A stretch of 64,000 nt of DNA from positions 124,001-188,000 of the forward strand of contig NZ_VZZJ01000002.1 of assembly GCF_008806345.1 (NCBI RefSeq), given 5' to 3'. The notes beneath the pieces are model-generated. The model was not told the DNA's origin, searched no databases, and saw only the letters and a list, made by a program, of their open reading frames with translations. The translations under genes were made by a program, and so were the position numbers. The DNA is from Methylobacterium planeticum. Lineage in GTDB: Bacteria; Pseudomonadota; Alphaproteobacteria; Rhizobiales; Beijerinckiaceae. Below, piece after piece: positions 18,479 to 26,945 of the stretch (its first letter is position 1; each line of letters begins with the position of its first letter).

Positions 18479-18954
18479 GGAGATCCACCGGTTCGCGGCC
18501 GAGGGGGGACGGTTCGGGCCGGCCGGATTGCCGCGGCCGATCGGGTGAAACGCCCCCGCCCGGGCGGGGGGTTCCATCAGGCAGGGCCATCCGGGCTTGC
18601 CGCCCCGCCGCATCGGCATGCCACGCGGCCCGAGCCGGGGGCAAGGGCGGCGGGGGGGCGCCGCGGAACCGTACCCGCTATCCAAGGGATTCAGAGGCAG
18701 GGACCGGCCAGCGGGCCGGGATCGCCCGGCCGGCCGGCCGGTCCCCGAACGCGGAATTGAACGTCGCCGGGGTTGCGATCGCCGGGCGAACACCCAAGTT
18801 CGCCTCACCCCGGGTCCGGGCCCCTCTGGCGATCGAGGCGTCGATCGTGATGTCGGACCCCCGCCTGCCTTTGCGCTGACGCGGCGCGAACGCACCGGAG
18901 GGCTTGTCCCGTGCCCGACCATCCCCCCCGTCCCCGCGCCGCGGAGGGCGCACG
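18479..18954. other. Divergent intergenic region with G+C-rich palindromes
   Basis: No gene-like frame is visible. Two strong inverted repeats stand out: CCCCCGCCCGGGCGGGGG near 18554-18571 and a run of CCGG palindromes near 18707-18745. They could be promoter-proximal structures of either flanking gene; no promoter consensus can be assigned. Confidence 0.4.
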
Positions 18955-19884
18955 ATGAAGGCCGGCTCCGCGCCCCGCCGGGCGCTCCTCCTCGTCAACC
19001 CGAGGGCCCGCAACGGCGGCTTCTCCCTCCAGGCGGTGCGCGACATCCTGCGCCAGGGCGGCATCGAGCCGTTCGAGCCCCCGGGCGATCCGGACTGCAC
19101 CGCCGTGATCAAGCGCCACGCGGACGGGTGCGACCTCGTCATCCTCGGCGGCGGCGACGGCACCCTGAACGCGGCCGCCCCCGCCCTCGTCGAGACCGGC
19201 CTGCCCCTCGGGATCCTGCCGCTCGGCACCGCGAACGACCTCGCCCGCTCGCTGGCGCTGCCCCTCGACCCGCTCGCGGCGGCCGAGATCATCACCACCG
19301 CCGAGGCGCGGCCCGCCGACCTCGGCTGGGTCAACGGCCACTACTACTTCAACGTGGCGAGCATCGGCTTCTCGGCCGAGCTCGCGGGCGACCTCACGGC
19401 CGAATCCAAGAAGAAGTGGGGCACCCTCGGCTACGCCATCGCGGCGGTGAGGGTGCTGCGCCGCGTGCGCCCCTTCACGGTGACGATCGAGCATGACGGC
19501 ACCACCGAGAAGGTGGTGACGATCCAGGCCTCGGTCGGGAACGGGCGCCATTACGGCGGCGGCATGACCGTGGAGGAAGACGCCTCGGTCGACGACGGCA
19601 AGCTCGACTTCTACAGCCTCGAGGTCGCGCATTGGTGGCGGCTGATCGCCCTGCTGCCGGCGCTGCGCCGGGGCACGCACGGGCAGTCGGACGACGTGCG
19701 CGCCTTCAAGACCACCGAGATCCGGCTGACGACGCGCCGGCCGCGTCCCGTCAACACCGATGGCGAGTTGATGACGCACACGCCGGCCCATTTCAAGGTC
19801 ATCCCCAAGGCGCTGCGGATCTTCTCGCCCGCGCCCGCCGAGCGGCCCGGCGCCGCCGGCGGCAGCCGCCTCCCGTCCCTCTAA
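18955..19884 (+). CDS. Diacylglycerol kinase-like lipid kinase (YegS family)
   Basis: A 309-residue protein of the DAGK catalytic fold. LLLVNPRARNGG at the N-terminus binds nucleotide phosphate, ILGGGDGTLN (GGGDGT at 65-70) is the signature, and LPLGTANDLARSL and GRHYGGGMTV follow in the expected order. Enzymes of this group phosphorylate diacylglycerol, sphingosine or phosphatidylglycerol; the substrate cannot be told here. GGAGGG nine bases before the ATG fixes the start over a frame-open extension. A TerC gene starts 18 bp later, so the two probably share a transcript. Confidence 0.93.
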   Translation: MKAGSAPRRALLLVNPRARNGGFSLQAVRDILRQGGIEPFEPPGDPDCTAVIKRHADGCDLVILGGGDGTLNAAAPALVETGLPLGILPLGTANDLARSLALPLDPLAAAEIITTAEARPADLGWVNGHYYFNVASIGFSAELAGDLTAESKKKWGTLGYAIAAVRVLRRVRPFTVTIEHDGTTEKVVTIQASVGNGRHYGGGMTVEEDASVDDGKLDFYSLEVAHWWRLIALLPALRRGTHGQSDDVRAFKTTEIRLTTRRPRPVNTDGELMTHTPAHFKVIPKALRIFSPAPAERPGAAGGSRLPSL

Positions 19885-19902
19885 CCAGGGCATCGACGCG
19901 CC

Positions 19903-20691
19903 GTGGATCACCTGCTTCAGCTCGCCGCCGACCCGACCGTCTGGGCCGCCCTCGCCACCCTCATCGTCATGGAGGTGGTGCTCGGGATCGACAACCTGAT
20001 CTTCATCTCGATCCTGACGAACAAGCTGCCGCCCGAGCACCAGCAGAAGGCCCGCCGCATCGGCATCGGCCTGGCGCTGTTCCTGCGCCTCGGGCTGCTC
20101 GGCACCGTCGCCTTCATCGTGCACCTCACCGAGCCCGTCATCGAGATCCTCGGCAAGGGCATCTCCTGGCGCGACATGATCCTGATCGCGGGCGGCCTGT
20201 TCCTGCTCTGGAAGGCCACCAAGGAGATCCACGAGAGCGTCGACCCGCACGGGGCCGAGGCGGCGGCGGGACCGTCCGCGAGCCTCGGCTTCGGGGCGGC
20301 CATCGGCCAGATCCTGCTCCTCGACCTCGTCTTCTCGATCGACAGCATCATCACGGCGGTGGGCATGACCGACCACGTCCCCGTCATGATGATCGCCGTG
20401 ATCGTCGCCGTGACCGTGATGCTGATCGCCGCCGACCCGCTCGCGCGCTTCATCGCGGCGAACCCGACCGTGGTGATGCTCGCCCTCGGCTTCCTCATCA
20501 TGATCGGCATGACGCTGATCGCGGAGGGCTTCGGGGCGCACGTGCCGAAGGGCTACATCTACACCGCCATGGCGTTCTCGGCGGGCGTGGAGGGTCTCAA
20601 CATGCTGGCGCGGCGCCGCAAGCGGGCGAAGAGCCCGGGTCCGGGCCCGACGCCGATGCCGATGCCGGCGCAGCGCCGGGCCAAGGTCTGA
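19903..20691 (+). CDS. TerC family integral membrane protein
   Basis: A 262-residue protein with seven membrane helices. The paired acidic motifs [11 protein letters not shown] (helix 1) and [15 protein letters not shown] (middle) are the TerC hallmark; TerC-type proteins export Mn2+ or load metal onto exported enzymes, and others accompany tellurite resistance. No ter operon is present, so a metal-homeostasis role is the better guess. It starts at GTG with CCAGGG 13 bases upstream, right after the lipid kinase. The C-terminal tail is a Pro/Met/Lys-rich stretch. Confidence 0.92.
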   Translation: MDHLLQLAADPTVWAALATLIVMEVVLGIDNLIFISILTNKLPPEHQQKARRIGIGLALFLRLGLLGTVAFIVHLTEPVIEILGKGISWRDMILIAGGLFLLWKATKEIHESVDPHGAEAAAGPSASLGFGAAIGQILLLDLVFSIDSIITAVGMTDHVPVMMIAVIVAVTVMLIAADPLARFIAANPTVVMLALGFLIMIGMTLIAEGFGAHVPKGYIYTAMAFSAGVEGLNMLARRRKRAKSPGPGPTPMPMPAQRRAKV

Positions 20692-20703
20692 CCCGGGGCC
20701 GCC

Positions 20704-20762
20704 GCGCCCAACGCGCCCGGACGCGCCCGGACGCGCCCAATGCGCCCAACGCGCCCAACGCG
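20704..20762. repeat. 9-10-bp tandem repeat between convergent genes
   Basis: Six copies of a CGCGCCCAA/CGCGCCCGGA unit follow the terC stop by 12 bp and reach to 23 bp before the end of the convergent DUF2125 gene. No stem-loop with a T-run is present, so this array occupies the place where a terminator would be expected. Confidence 0.85.
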
Positions 20763-20785
20763 CGCGAGCGGGCGCGGCGCCCCGC

Positions 20786-21967
20786 TCAGTAGAGCGGCTC
20801 CAGCTGCACGTTCGGGATCGGGAAGGGGCCGAGGGTCAGGCGCCCGTCCGCGAGGCGCAAGGGGGGCAGGGCCTTGAGGGGCGCGTCCCCCGCGGCGGCG
20901 TCGGGCTGCGCCGGGCGCCGGCCGCCGCCGAGGAGCTGCCCGACGAGGTTGCCGATCAGCGCGCCGCGCTCGGCCCCGAAGCGCTGGCCCATCACCTGGC
21001 CGACGAGGGATTCGAGGCCCGCCGCCCGCAGGTCGAGCTGGCCGGCGAGGCGGTGGGCCTCGTCGAGCGCGAGGCCGCCATGGGCCTGGAGGCGGCGGTC
21101 GCCCTTGGCGATCGACAGGAGCGCGATGTCGAGCCCGCCGCCGGCCCGGCGCCACGCCTCCAGCTCCTGCGGCACCGGGCCGGTGCGGAACGTGGTGGCC
21201 CGGGTGACGTTGGCGTCGAGGGCGATGTCGGCGGGGGCGCCGTTGCCCAGGAAGGCGTCGGCCAGGGGCAGGGCGGCCTGGGCCACCCGCAGGCTGACAT
21301 CGACGGCGCCGTCGCTGTCGAAGCGGCCGGGCGTCGGGCGGGCGTGGAGCTCGAGGTGCTTCACCGAGAAGTCGACCGGGGTCGGCATCGCGCCCGCGAC
21401 GCTGCCCTTCGGGCCGTCGACCACCAGGGAGGCGCGCACGAACCCGTCCGAGGCGCCGTGGAAGCTGCCCGCCAGGGAGGTCCAGCCGACGTCGCCGGTG
21501 AGGCCGCCCTGCTCGACATGGAACGGGCCGGCGGCCTGGAGCAGGCCGTGGCGCGGCTGGTAGACCTGCACCAGGGCGGTGACGGGGCCGAGGGTGAAGC
21601 GCCCGTCCTGGCGGACGAGGGAGAGGGCGGCGCAGCGCAGTTCGAGGCGGAAGGGGTAGCCCGTGATCGAGCGGTCGCGGCAGGTCCAGGTCCGGCCGGC
21701 CGCCGCCTCGCGGGCCTGCCAGCCGTCGATCTCCCGGGCCGCCCGGTCGCGGATGTAGAACCAGCCCGCCGTCCAGGCGATGGCGGCGGCGAGGAGCAGG
21801 AGGAAGGGCAGGAACAGCCCGAGGCGCGAGCGCGGCTTCGGCGCCGGTCCGCGCGGCGGGCGCCCAACCGTCTCGCGATCGCCCGGCACCCGCAGGTCGC
21901 CCGGGGCCCGGTCGGCTTGGGGGAGTTCGGTCGAGGGCAGTTCGGTCTGCCCGGTGTCACGCGCCAT
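20786..21967 (-). CDS. DUF2125 family membrane-anchored protein
   Basis: A 393-residue protein: about 45 cytoplasmic residues, one membrane helix (LGLFLPFLLLLAAAIAWTAGWF) and a long periplasmic part beginning with the family-typical CRDRSITGYPFRLELRC, whose two Cys probably bond. The rest is beta-rich, with repeated G-x-L-x-x-D strands. DUF2125 is widespread in alphaproteobacteria, distantly like AsmA-type proteins, with no established function. AGGGGAG at eight bases supports the start. Single-gene unit convergent with terC. Confidence 0.85.
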   Translation of the reverse strand: MARDTGQTELPSTELPQADRAPGDLRVPGDRETVGRPPRGPAPKPRSRLGLFLPFLLLLAAAIAWTAGWFYIRDRAAREIDGWQAREAAAGRTWTCRDRSITGYPFRLELRCAALSLVRQDGRFTLGPVTALVQVYQPRHGLLQAAGPFHVEQGGLTGDVGWTSLAGSFHGASDGFVRASLVVDGPKGSVAGAMPTPVDFSVKHLELHARPTPGRFDSDGAVDVSLRVAQAALPLADAFLGNGAPADIALDANVTRATTFRTGPVPQELEAWRRAGGGLDIALLSIAKGDRRLQAHGGLALDEAHRLAGQLDLRAAGLESLVGQVMGQRFGAERGALIGNLVGQLLGGGRRPAQPDAAAGDAPLKALPPLRLADGRLTLGPFPIPNVQLEPLY

Positions 21968-22140
21968 CTCGTCCGCTCCCCTGGCTCAGGCCGGCCTCGC
22001 TCCGGGCGCCCCGTCGCCCTCCCCCGGGCTCATCTGGGCAGCCGGACGGGCGGGCAAGGGGTCTCGGCGCGCGGGGCCGCGCCGCAAGCCATGCCGGTCC
22101 TTAAGGGGCGAAAGCATGGCGGAGGGGGAGCCTGGGGCGC

Positions 22141-22581
22141 TCAGGCGCGGACGGCCGCCTCGACCTTGAGGTCGGCCACGATGGCGCCGCGCTCGGCGGC
22201 GGTGCCGGCCAGGCGGTGCACGTGCATCTCGGCCGCGCCGTTCTCGCGCGCGCGCGCGAGCCAGGCCGGGGCGAGACCCCCGCCCGGCCCCGAGCCGGCG
22301 GCCGCCACCGCGACGAGCTCGGCGAGCCCCGCCTCGTCCCGGCGCACCGCCATGACGACCGCCTCGCCGACCTCCGCGAGCTCGGCCTCGCTCAGGCCGT
22401 GGACGCCCACGACGTAGCGCTTGCCCGAACGGCCGCGCCACGCGCTCAGGGCCAGGGCCGGCGCGCCGCCGAGGCCGGAGGCCGTCCTCAGGCGTTCCTC
22501 GCGCACGTCCTGCCTCCGCGATCGGTCGTCCTTCAGGTCGCGCAGGGCGGCCGACCAGGACAGAGCTCTCTTGTTCGCCAT
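22141..22581 (-). CDS. Hypothetical soluble protein, probably leaderless mRNA
   Basis: A 146-residue protein with no signal peptide or membrane segment. It begins MANKRALSWSAALRDLKDD and contains a beta-strand block (SGKRYVVGVHGLSEAELAEVG) and a His-x-His near the end (AEMHVHRL). I do not recognise the family. Its upstream sequence is striking: a near-consensus promoter ends seven bases before the ATG, with no ribosome-binding site, so transcription should begin at or next to the start codon. Confidence 0.7.
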   Translation of the reverse strand: MANKRALSWSAALRDLKDDRSRRQDVREERLRTASGLGGAPALALSAWRGRSGKRYVVGVHGLSEAELAEVGEAVVMAVRRDEAGLAELVAVAAAGSGPGGGLAPAWLARARENGAAEMHVHRLAGTAAERGAIVADLKVEAAVRA

Positions 22582-22588
22582 TTGTTCT

Positions 22589-22618
22589 ATACTATCCCGG
22601 GCGATTCCGCGGCGTCAA
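22589..22618 (-). promoter_or_regulatory. Sigma-70-type promoter for the hypothetical gene at 22141-22581
   Basis: On the minus strand TTGACG (-35) is followed after 18 bp by TAGTAT (-10), and then by AGAACAA and the ATG. This is the best housekeeping promoter match in the window and lies in an unusually AT-rich patch. Confidence 0.6.
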
Positions 22619-22737
22619 GGACGCCGCCCTCTGTTCCTGAAGATGGGGATCGGCCGGGTTATCCACAAGCCGGGAGCCGGTTTTCGGGCCGGTCCACAGG
22701 TCCCGGGCGCCGCCTGATCGCCGCAGCCCGGCGCCGC

Positions 22738-23526
22738 TCAGGCGATGCGGGAGCGCTCCGGATCCGGCCGCTCGGCGTCGGGGGCGGGCAGCGCGTGGCC
22801 GCGGGCGGTGAGCTCCGCCCGGCCGCTTGCCAGGAGCGCGTTCGAGGCGGCCTCGATCCGGGCCTCCACGAGTTCGAGGAACGGGGCGCGGCCGAGCCCG
22901 TGCGCGATCGGAGGCAGGAACTCGATCACGGCGATGCCGGGGCGGCGCCGCAGGCTGCGGCGGGGCCAGTACAGGCCGGTGTTGAGGGCCACCGGCAGGC
23001 AGGGCACGCCGAGCGCCGCGTAGAGGTGGGTGAGGCCGAGCTTGTAGGCGGGGGGCGCCCCCGGCGCCCGGCGGGTGCCCTCGGGGAAGATGATGAGCTG
23101 GCGCCCGTCGCGGATCGCGCCCGCCGCCGCCTGGTTCATCAGCGCCATGGCGCGGGTGCCCTTGGTGCGGTCGATCGCCACCATGCCGCTGCGGGACAGG
23201 TACCAGCCGATCAGCGGGATCCAGAGCAGCTCCCGCTTCAGGATGTAGGCGAAATCGTCGAAGCGGGTGACGAGGGCGAGGGTCTCCAGGGCCGATTGGT
23301 GCTTGGCGGCGATGAGGAGCGGCCCCTCCGGGATGTTCTCCAGCCCCCGGAACTCGACTGAGAGGCCGCCCACCACCCGCAGCAGCCAGAGCGTCGCGCC
23401 GGCCCAGGCCTGCGCCAGCCGGATCACCGCCCGCTGCGACACCAGGGTCGGCAGCCCGCCGACGGCCAGCAGGGTGGTGAGCAGGTAGAAGCAGAGGTTG
23501 AAGGCGAGGGAGCGGAGGGCGAGCAT
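22738..23526 (-). CDS. 1-acyl-sn-glycerol-3-phosphate acyltransferase family protein
   Basis: A 262-residue PlsC-type acyltransferase. The catalytic block is KHQSALE (His76, Glu81 in place of the common H-x4-D), the substrate-binding block FPEGTR is at 147-152, and MVAIDR (near 115-120) precedes it in the expected order. One or two N-terminal membrane helices (residues 8-50) anchor it. Such enzymes make phosphatidate from lysophosphatidate; the H-x4-E variant is frequent in alphaproteobacteria. The neighbouring gamma-glutamyltransferase is 109 bp upstream on the same strand and metabolically unrelated. Confidence 0.92.
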   Translation of the reverse strand: MLALRSLAFNLCFYLLTTLLAVGGLPTLVSQRAVIRLAQAWAGATLWLLRVVGGLSVEFRGLENIPEGPLLIAAKHQSALETLALVTRFDDFAYILKRELLWIPLIGWYLSRSGMVAIDRTKGTRAMALMNQAAAGAIRDGRQLIIFPEGTRRAPGAPPAYKLGLTHLYAALGVPCLPVALNTGLYWPRRSLRRRPGIAVIEFLPPIAHGLGRAPFLELVEARIEAASNALLASGRAELTARGHALPAPDAERPDPERSRIA

Positions 23527-23635
23527 GAGGAACCTGGGTCGGGCACGGCGGCGCCTCCTTTAGCCTGCCACCGGCCCGCGCACCAAGCGCGGCCGCGGGC
23601 GGTCCCCCGAGGCCATCCCGGTACCCAGCCCGCCC

Positions 23636-25387
23636 TCAATACCCGGCCGCGCGCGTCCCGCGCTGGCGCGGGTCGGCGGCGCCGGCGAGCAGGCCGTCCA
23701 CCCGCATCACGGAATTGGCCGAGCCCGAGCTCGACCCGACCTTGACCGCGTGACCGCGCGCGCGCAGGAGCGCCAGGGTGTCGGGCGAGAGCCCCTCCTC
23801 GGCGAGGAGCACGTCGGGCCGCCACTGGTGGTGGATGCGGGGGGCGGCCACCGCCTCGGCGAGGTTCATGCGGAAATCCAGGACGTTGACGATCACCTGC
23901 AGCACCGTCGAGATGATCCGGCTGCCCCCCGGGCTGCCGGTGACGAGGAGGAGGCGCCCGTCCCGGAACACCAGGGCCGGGGTCATCGAGGAGAGGGGCC
24001 GGGCGCCCGGCGCCACGAGGTTCGCCCGGCCGCCGACGAGGCCGTAGGCGTTCTGGGCTCCGATCTTGGCGGCGAAGTCGTCCATCTCGTTGTTGAGGAT
24101 CACCCCGGTCCCCTCCGCCACGAGGCCGATCCCGTAGGAGAAGTTCAGGGTGGTGGTGGTGGCGGCCGCGTTCCCGTCCGCGTCGACCACGGAGTAATGC
24201 GTGGTCTGGTCGGGCTCGAAGGGCAGCGGGTCGCCGGCCCGGATCTCGGCGGCGGGCCGCGCCCGGTCCGGGTCGATCGCCGCCCGCAGGCGCTCGGCAT
24301 AGGGCTTGGCGATCAGCCCCTCGAGGGGCACCTGGGACCGGCTCGGGTCGCCGAGCCAGGTGGCGCGGTCGGCGTAGGCCGGCTTCATCGCCTCCGCCAG
24401 GATGTGGAGGGCGGCGGCGCTCCCCGCCCCCATCCGGGCGAGGTCGAAGCCCTCCAGCACGTTCAGGATCTCGATCAGGTGGACGCCGCCCGAGCTCGGC
24501 GGCGGCATCGAGACGATCTCGGCGCCCCGGTAGCGCCCGCGCACGGGGGTGCGGATCTCGGGCCGGTAGGCCGCGAGGTCCGCCGCCGTCACGATGCCCC
24601 CCGCCTCCTGGACCGCGCCGGCGATGCGCGCCGCGATGGCGCCGGTGTAGAACGCGTCCGCGCCCCCCTCGGCGATCGACCGCAGGGTGTCGGCGAGGTC
24701 CGTCTGCACCAGGATCTCGTCGCGGGCGAGGGTCCGGTCGCCCCGGAAGAAGATCTTCCGGCTCGACGGCCAGCGCCCGAGGAGCCCGGCGGCGCGGGGC
24801 AGCGAATCGGCGAGCCCCGCCTCGACCGGGATCCCCGCGCGGGCGAGGCGCTCGGCCGGGGCGATCAGCTCCGCCAGGGTGAGGCGCCCGGAGCCGTAGA
24901 GGCGGTGCGCCTCGGCGAGCCCCCGCACGCTGCCCGGCACGCCGACCGCCTTGCCGCCCCGGACCGAGGCGGTGCGGTCGGGCTCGCCGTCGGCCCCGAG
25001 GAACATGTCGGCGCGCGCCGCCCCCGGCGCGGTCTCCCGGAAGTCGATCGCCACGGTCTCGCCGCGGGCGGCGCGATGCACCAGCATGAAGCCGCCGCCG
25101 CCGAGATTGCCCGCCCGCGGCAGGGTCACGGCGAGGGCGAACCCGACCGCCACCGCCGCGTCGACGGCGTTGCCGCCCCGGCGCAGGATCCCGACCCCGA
25201 TCTCGGCCGCCCGCCCCTCCTGGGCCGCCACCATCCCGTGCGCGGCCAGCACCGGCAGCATCCGGGCCTCGTCCGCCTGGATCGGGGGCTCGGCGGGCGC
25301 CGGCTGGGCGAGGGCCCGGTGAGCCGGCGCCCCCGCGAGGGCGAGCACCAGGGCCGTGACGAGGGCGGCGCGGCAGGAACCTGTCAT
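23636..25387 (-). CDS. ggt: Gamma-glutamyltransferase (glutathione hydrolase)
   Basis: A 583-residue periplasmic Ntn hydrolase that cleaves or transfers the gamma-glutamyl group of glutathione. A signal peptide covers residues 1-27. The precursor autocleaves before the nucleophile Thr395 in PDQTTHYSVV, giving large and small subunits; LNNEMDDFAAK and TGSPGGSRI, both in the small subunit, bind the glutamyl moiety. The frame stays open far upstream through repeat DNA, but the signal peptide fixes the start. Glutathione is central to formaldehyde oxidation in some methylotrophs; here the enzyme more likely serves salvage. Flanked upstream by the inverted repeat unit. Confidence 0.95.
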   Translation of the reverse strand: MTGSCRAALVTALVLALAGAPAHRALAQPAPAEPPIQADEARMLPVLAAHGMVAAQEGRAAEIGVGILRRGGNAVDAAVAVGFALAVTLPRAGNLGGGGFMLVHRAARGETVAIDFRETAPGAARADMFLGADGEPDRTASVRGGKAVGVPGSVRGLAEAHRLYGSGRLTLAELIAPAERLARAGIPVEAGLADSLPRAAGLLGRWPSSRKIFFRGDRTLARDEILVQTDLADTLRSIAEGGADAFYTGAIAARIAGAVQEAGGIVTAADLAAYRPEIRTPVRGRYRGAEIVSMPPPSSGGVHLIEILNVLEGFDLARMGAGSAAALHILAEAMKPAYADRATWLGDPSRSQVPLEGLIAKPYAERLRAAIDPDRARPAAEIRAGDPLPFEPDQTTHYSVVDADGNAAATTTTLNFSYGIGLVAEGTGVILNNEMDDFAAKIGAQNAYGLVGGRANLVAPGARPLSSMTPALVFRDGRLLLVTGSPGGSRIISTVLQVIVNVLDFRMNLAEAVAAPRIHHQWRPDVLLAEEGLSPDTLALLRARGHAVKVGSSSGSANSVMRVDGLLAGAADPRQRGTRAAGY

Positions 25388-25477
25388 GCCCCGACAGATA
25401 GGGCATCCTGGCGCGCCGGTCTCGGTCGGGTTTCGGCCCCCCCGGAGAAACGCCGCGGCACGGACGGCCCTGCGCCC

Positions 25478-25588
25478 ACCTCTCCCGTCCGGGAGAGGTC
25501 GAATTCGCGATAGCGGAACAGGTGAGGGCTGCGACCTTTCCGGAGAGCGCGCACCCCGCACCCCAACCCTCTCCCGCACGGGAGAGGG
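25478..25588. repeat. Single inverted copy of the palindromic intergenic element
   Basis: ACCTCTCCCGTCCGGGAGAGGT (palindrome at 25478-25499) and CCCTCTCCCGCACGGGAGAG (25567 onward) bracket a spacer resembling the units at 26241-26870 but in the opposite orientation, including the internal TCCGGAGAG core. It lies in the non-coding 295 bp ahead of ggt. Confidence 0.9.
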
Positions 25589-25683
25589 GGCGCGTCGCGC
25601 TACCCGCGCCAGCACCAGGGGTTGGCTTCCGAGCGACTCGGGGCGCGGCGACGCAGCGTCCGCCGGGCCGGAGCGGGGACCCG

Positions 25684-26175
25684 TCACGCCGCCCCCGCCG
25701 GCTCGGCCGCGCTCCGGCCGGCGACGAGCCAGTAGACGAGGCCGGCCGCCGCGCCGGCGAGGAACAGGATGGCGCTGAGATGTCCCTCGGCGGCGAGGCG
25801 CTCCGCCCCGCCCGGCCCCGCGCCGCCGCGCGCCAGCCAGGGCAGGGCCGCGCTCAGGAGGCCGGCGCCCCCCGCGTACCAGGCGAGGGTGCGCAGCCGC
25901 AGGGTCTCGCCCACGAGGGCGACGAGGACGGGCGGCGCGACGAGGAGCACCGCCAGGGCCTGGGCGATCCCGGCGAGCGCCAGCAGCATGGTCTCGGGCG
26001 CCATCCCGGCGGCGAGGTCGGACAGGGTCGCGTCGAGCCCCGCCAGGGCGCCCCCCGCGAGCCAGGCCTGCGCCGCCGGATCGAGCACCAGGGCCAGGCC
26101 CAGCATCAGGGCGCCCGCCGGGACGGCGAGGACCAGGGCCAGGCACAGGAGCAGAAGACGGCCGAGAACGCGCAT
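25684..26175 (-). CDS. Small membrane protein of unknown function
   Basis: A 163-residue protein with about four hydrophobic helices: an N-terminal one that could also be a signal anchor (LGRLLLLCLALVLAVPAGALM), two around residues 60-110, and one near the C-terminus (ILFLAGAAAGLVYWLVAG). Composition is dominated by Ala, Leu and Gly; no family motif is visible. It is isolated, flanked on the left by the inverted repeat copy and on the right by the tandem palindrome array. The stop of its C-terminal AAEPAGAA is clean, so it does not look like a decaying fragment. Confidence 0.6.
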   Translation of the reverse strand: MRVLGRLLLLCLALVLAVPAGALMLGLALVLDPAAQAWLAGGALAGLDATLSDLAAGMAPETMLLALAGIAQALAVLLVAPPVLVALVGETLRLRTLAWYAGGAGLLSAALPWLARGGAGPGGAERLAAEGHLSAILFLAGAAAGLVYWLVAGRSAAEPAGAA

Positions 26176-26240
26176 GCCCCGTCATAGCCGGACCCGCGGG
26201 GATTTGCGCGGGTCCGGTGGCACGGGGGCGCGCCGCGCCG

Positions 26241-26870
26241 CCCCTCCCGTGCGGGAGAGATGGGGCGGGCCGCCGTTTCGGGGGGCGGGTCGATGGGCGC
26301 GGGTGGCGCGACGCGCCCCCTCTCCCGTGCGGGAGAGGTTTGCCCGCGGAAGCGGGCCGGGGTGAGGGATGCGGGCTCTCCGGAGAGGTCGCACCCCTCA
26401 CCCGGTGCGCGTGCCGCGCACTCGACCTCTCCCGGACGGGAGAGGTGGGGCGCTCTGCCGTCCGGAGTGATGTGTGGTCCCGTGATGGCGCGGGTGGCGC
26501 GACAGGCCCCCTCTCCCGGCCGGGAGAGGGTTGGGGTGAGGGGTGCACGCTGTCCGGAGAGGTCGCACCCCTCACCCGGTCGGCTGGCGCCGACTCGACC
26601 TCTCCCGGACGGGAGAGGTGGGGCGCTCTGCCGTCCGGAGTGATGTGTGGTCCCGTGATGGTGCGGGTGGCACGCCGCGCCCCCTCTCCCGTGCGGGAGA
26701 GGGTTGGGGTGAGGGATGCGGACTCTCCGGAGAGGTCGCACCCCTCACCCGGTCGGCTGGCGCCGACTCGCCCTCTCCCGGACGGGAGAGGTGGGGCGGG
26801 CCGCCGTTCCGGGGGGACGGGGTGGCAGGCGCGGGTGGCACGCCGCGCCCCCGCTCCCGTGCGGGAGAGG
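26241..26870. repeat. Tandem array of about four palindromic intergenic units, 173-bp period
   Basis: Each unit contains two 20-22-bp palindromes of the form CTCTCCCGnnCGGGAGAG. The second palindrome recurs at 26425, 26598 and 26771, exactly 173 bp apart; a 68-bp stretch after 26421 is repeated perfectly at 26594. A diverged first unit starts at 26241 and the last is truncated near 26870. Between the palindromes every unit has a smaller inverted repeat, CTCTCCGGAGAG or a variant. No frame is consistently coding; the apparent long frames are translations of the repeat. The structure resembles the intergenic mosaic elements of rhizobia, which move with outside transposases or serve as transcript structures. 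Confidence 0.92.
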
Positions 26871-26945
26871 GGCGGATTGCGGCGTGTCCGGACGACCCCC
26901 GATCCTCACCGGTCCGCGGTCGCACGCGGCCCGGAGGCGGGCGCC

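Noticed and set aside
20701-20785. Intrinsic terminator between terC and the DUF2125 gene
   Set aside because: The sequence is a direct repeat with no inverted symmetry and no T-run.
22659-22667. TTATCCACA, a perfect DnaA box
   Set aside because: A single box in a G+C-rich spacer, without companions, AT-rich unwinding region or origin-linked genes; one match in 64 kb is expected by chance.
26241-26870. Possible CRISPR array
   Set aside because: Units are 173 bp and palindromic, spacers are also repeated, and there are no cas genes.
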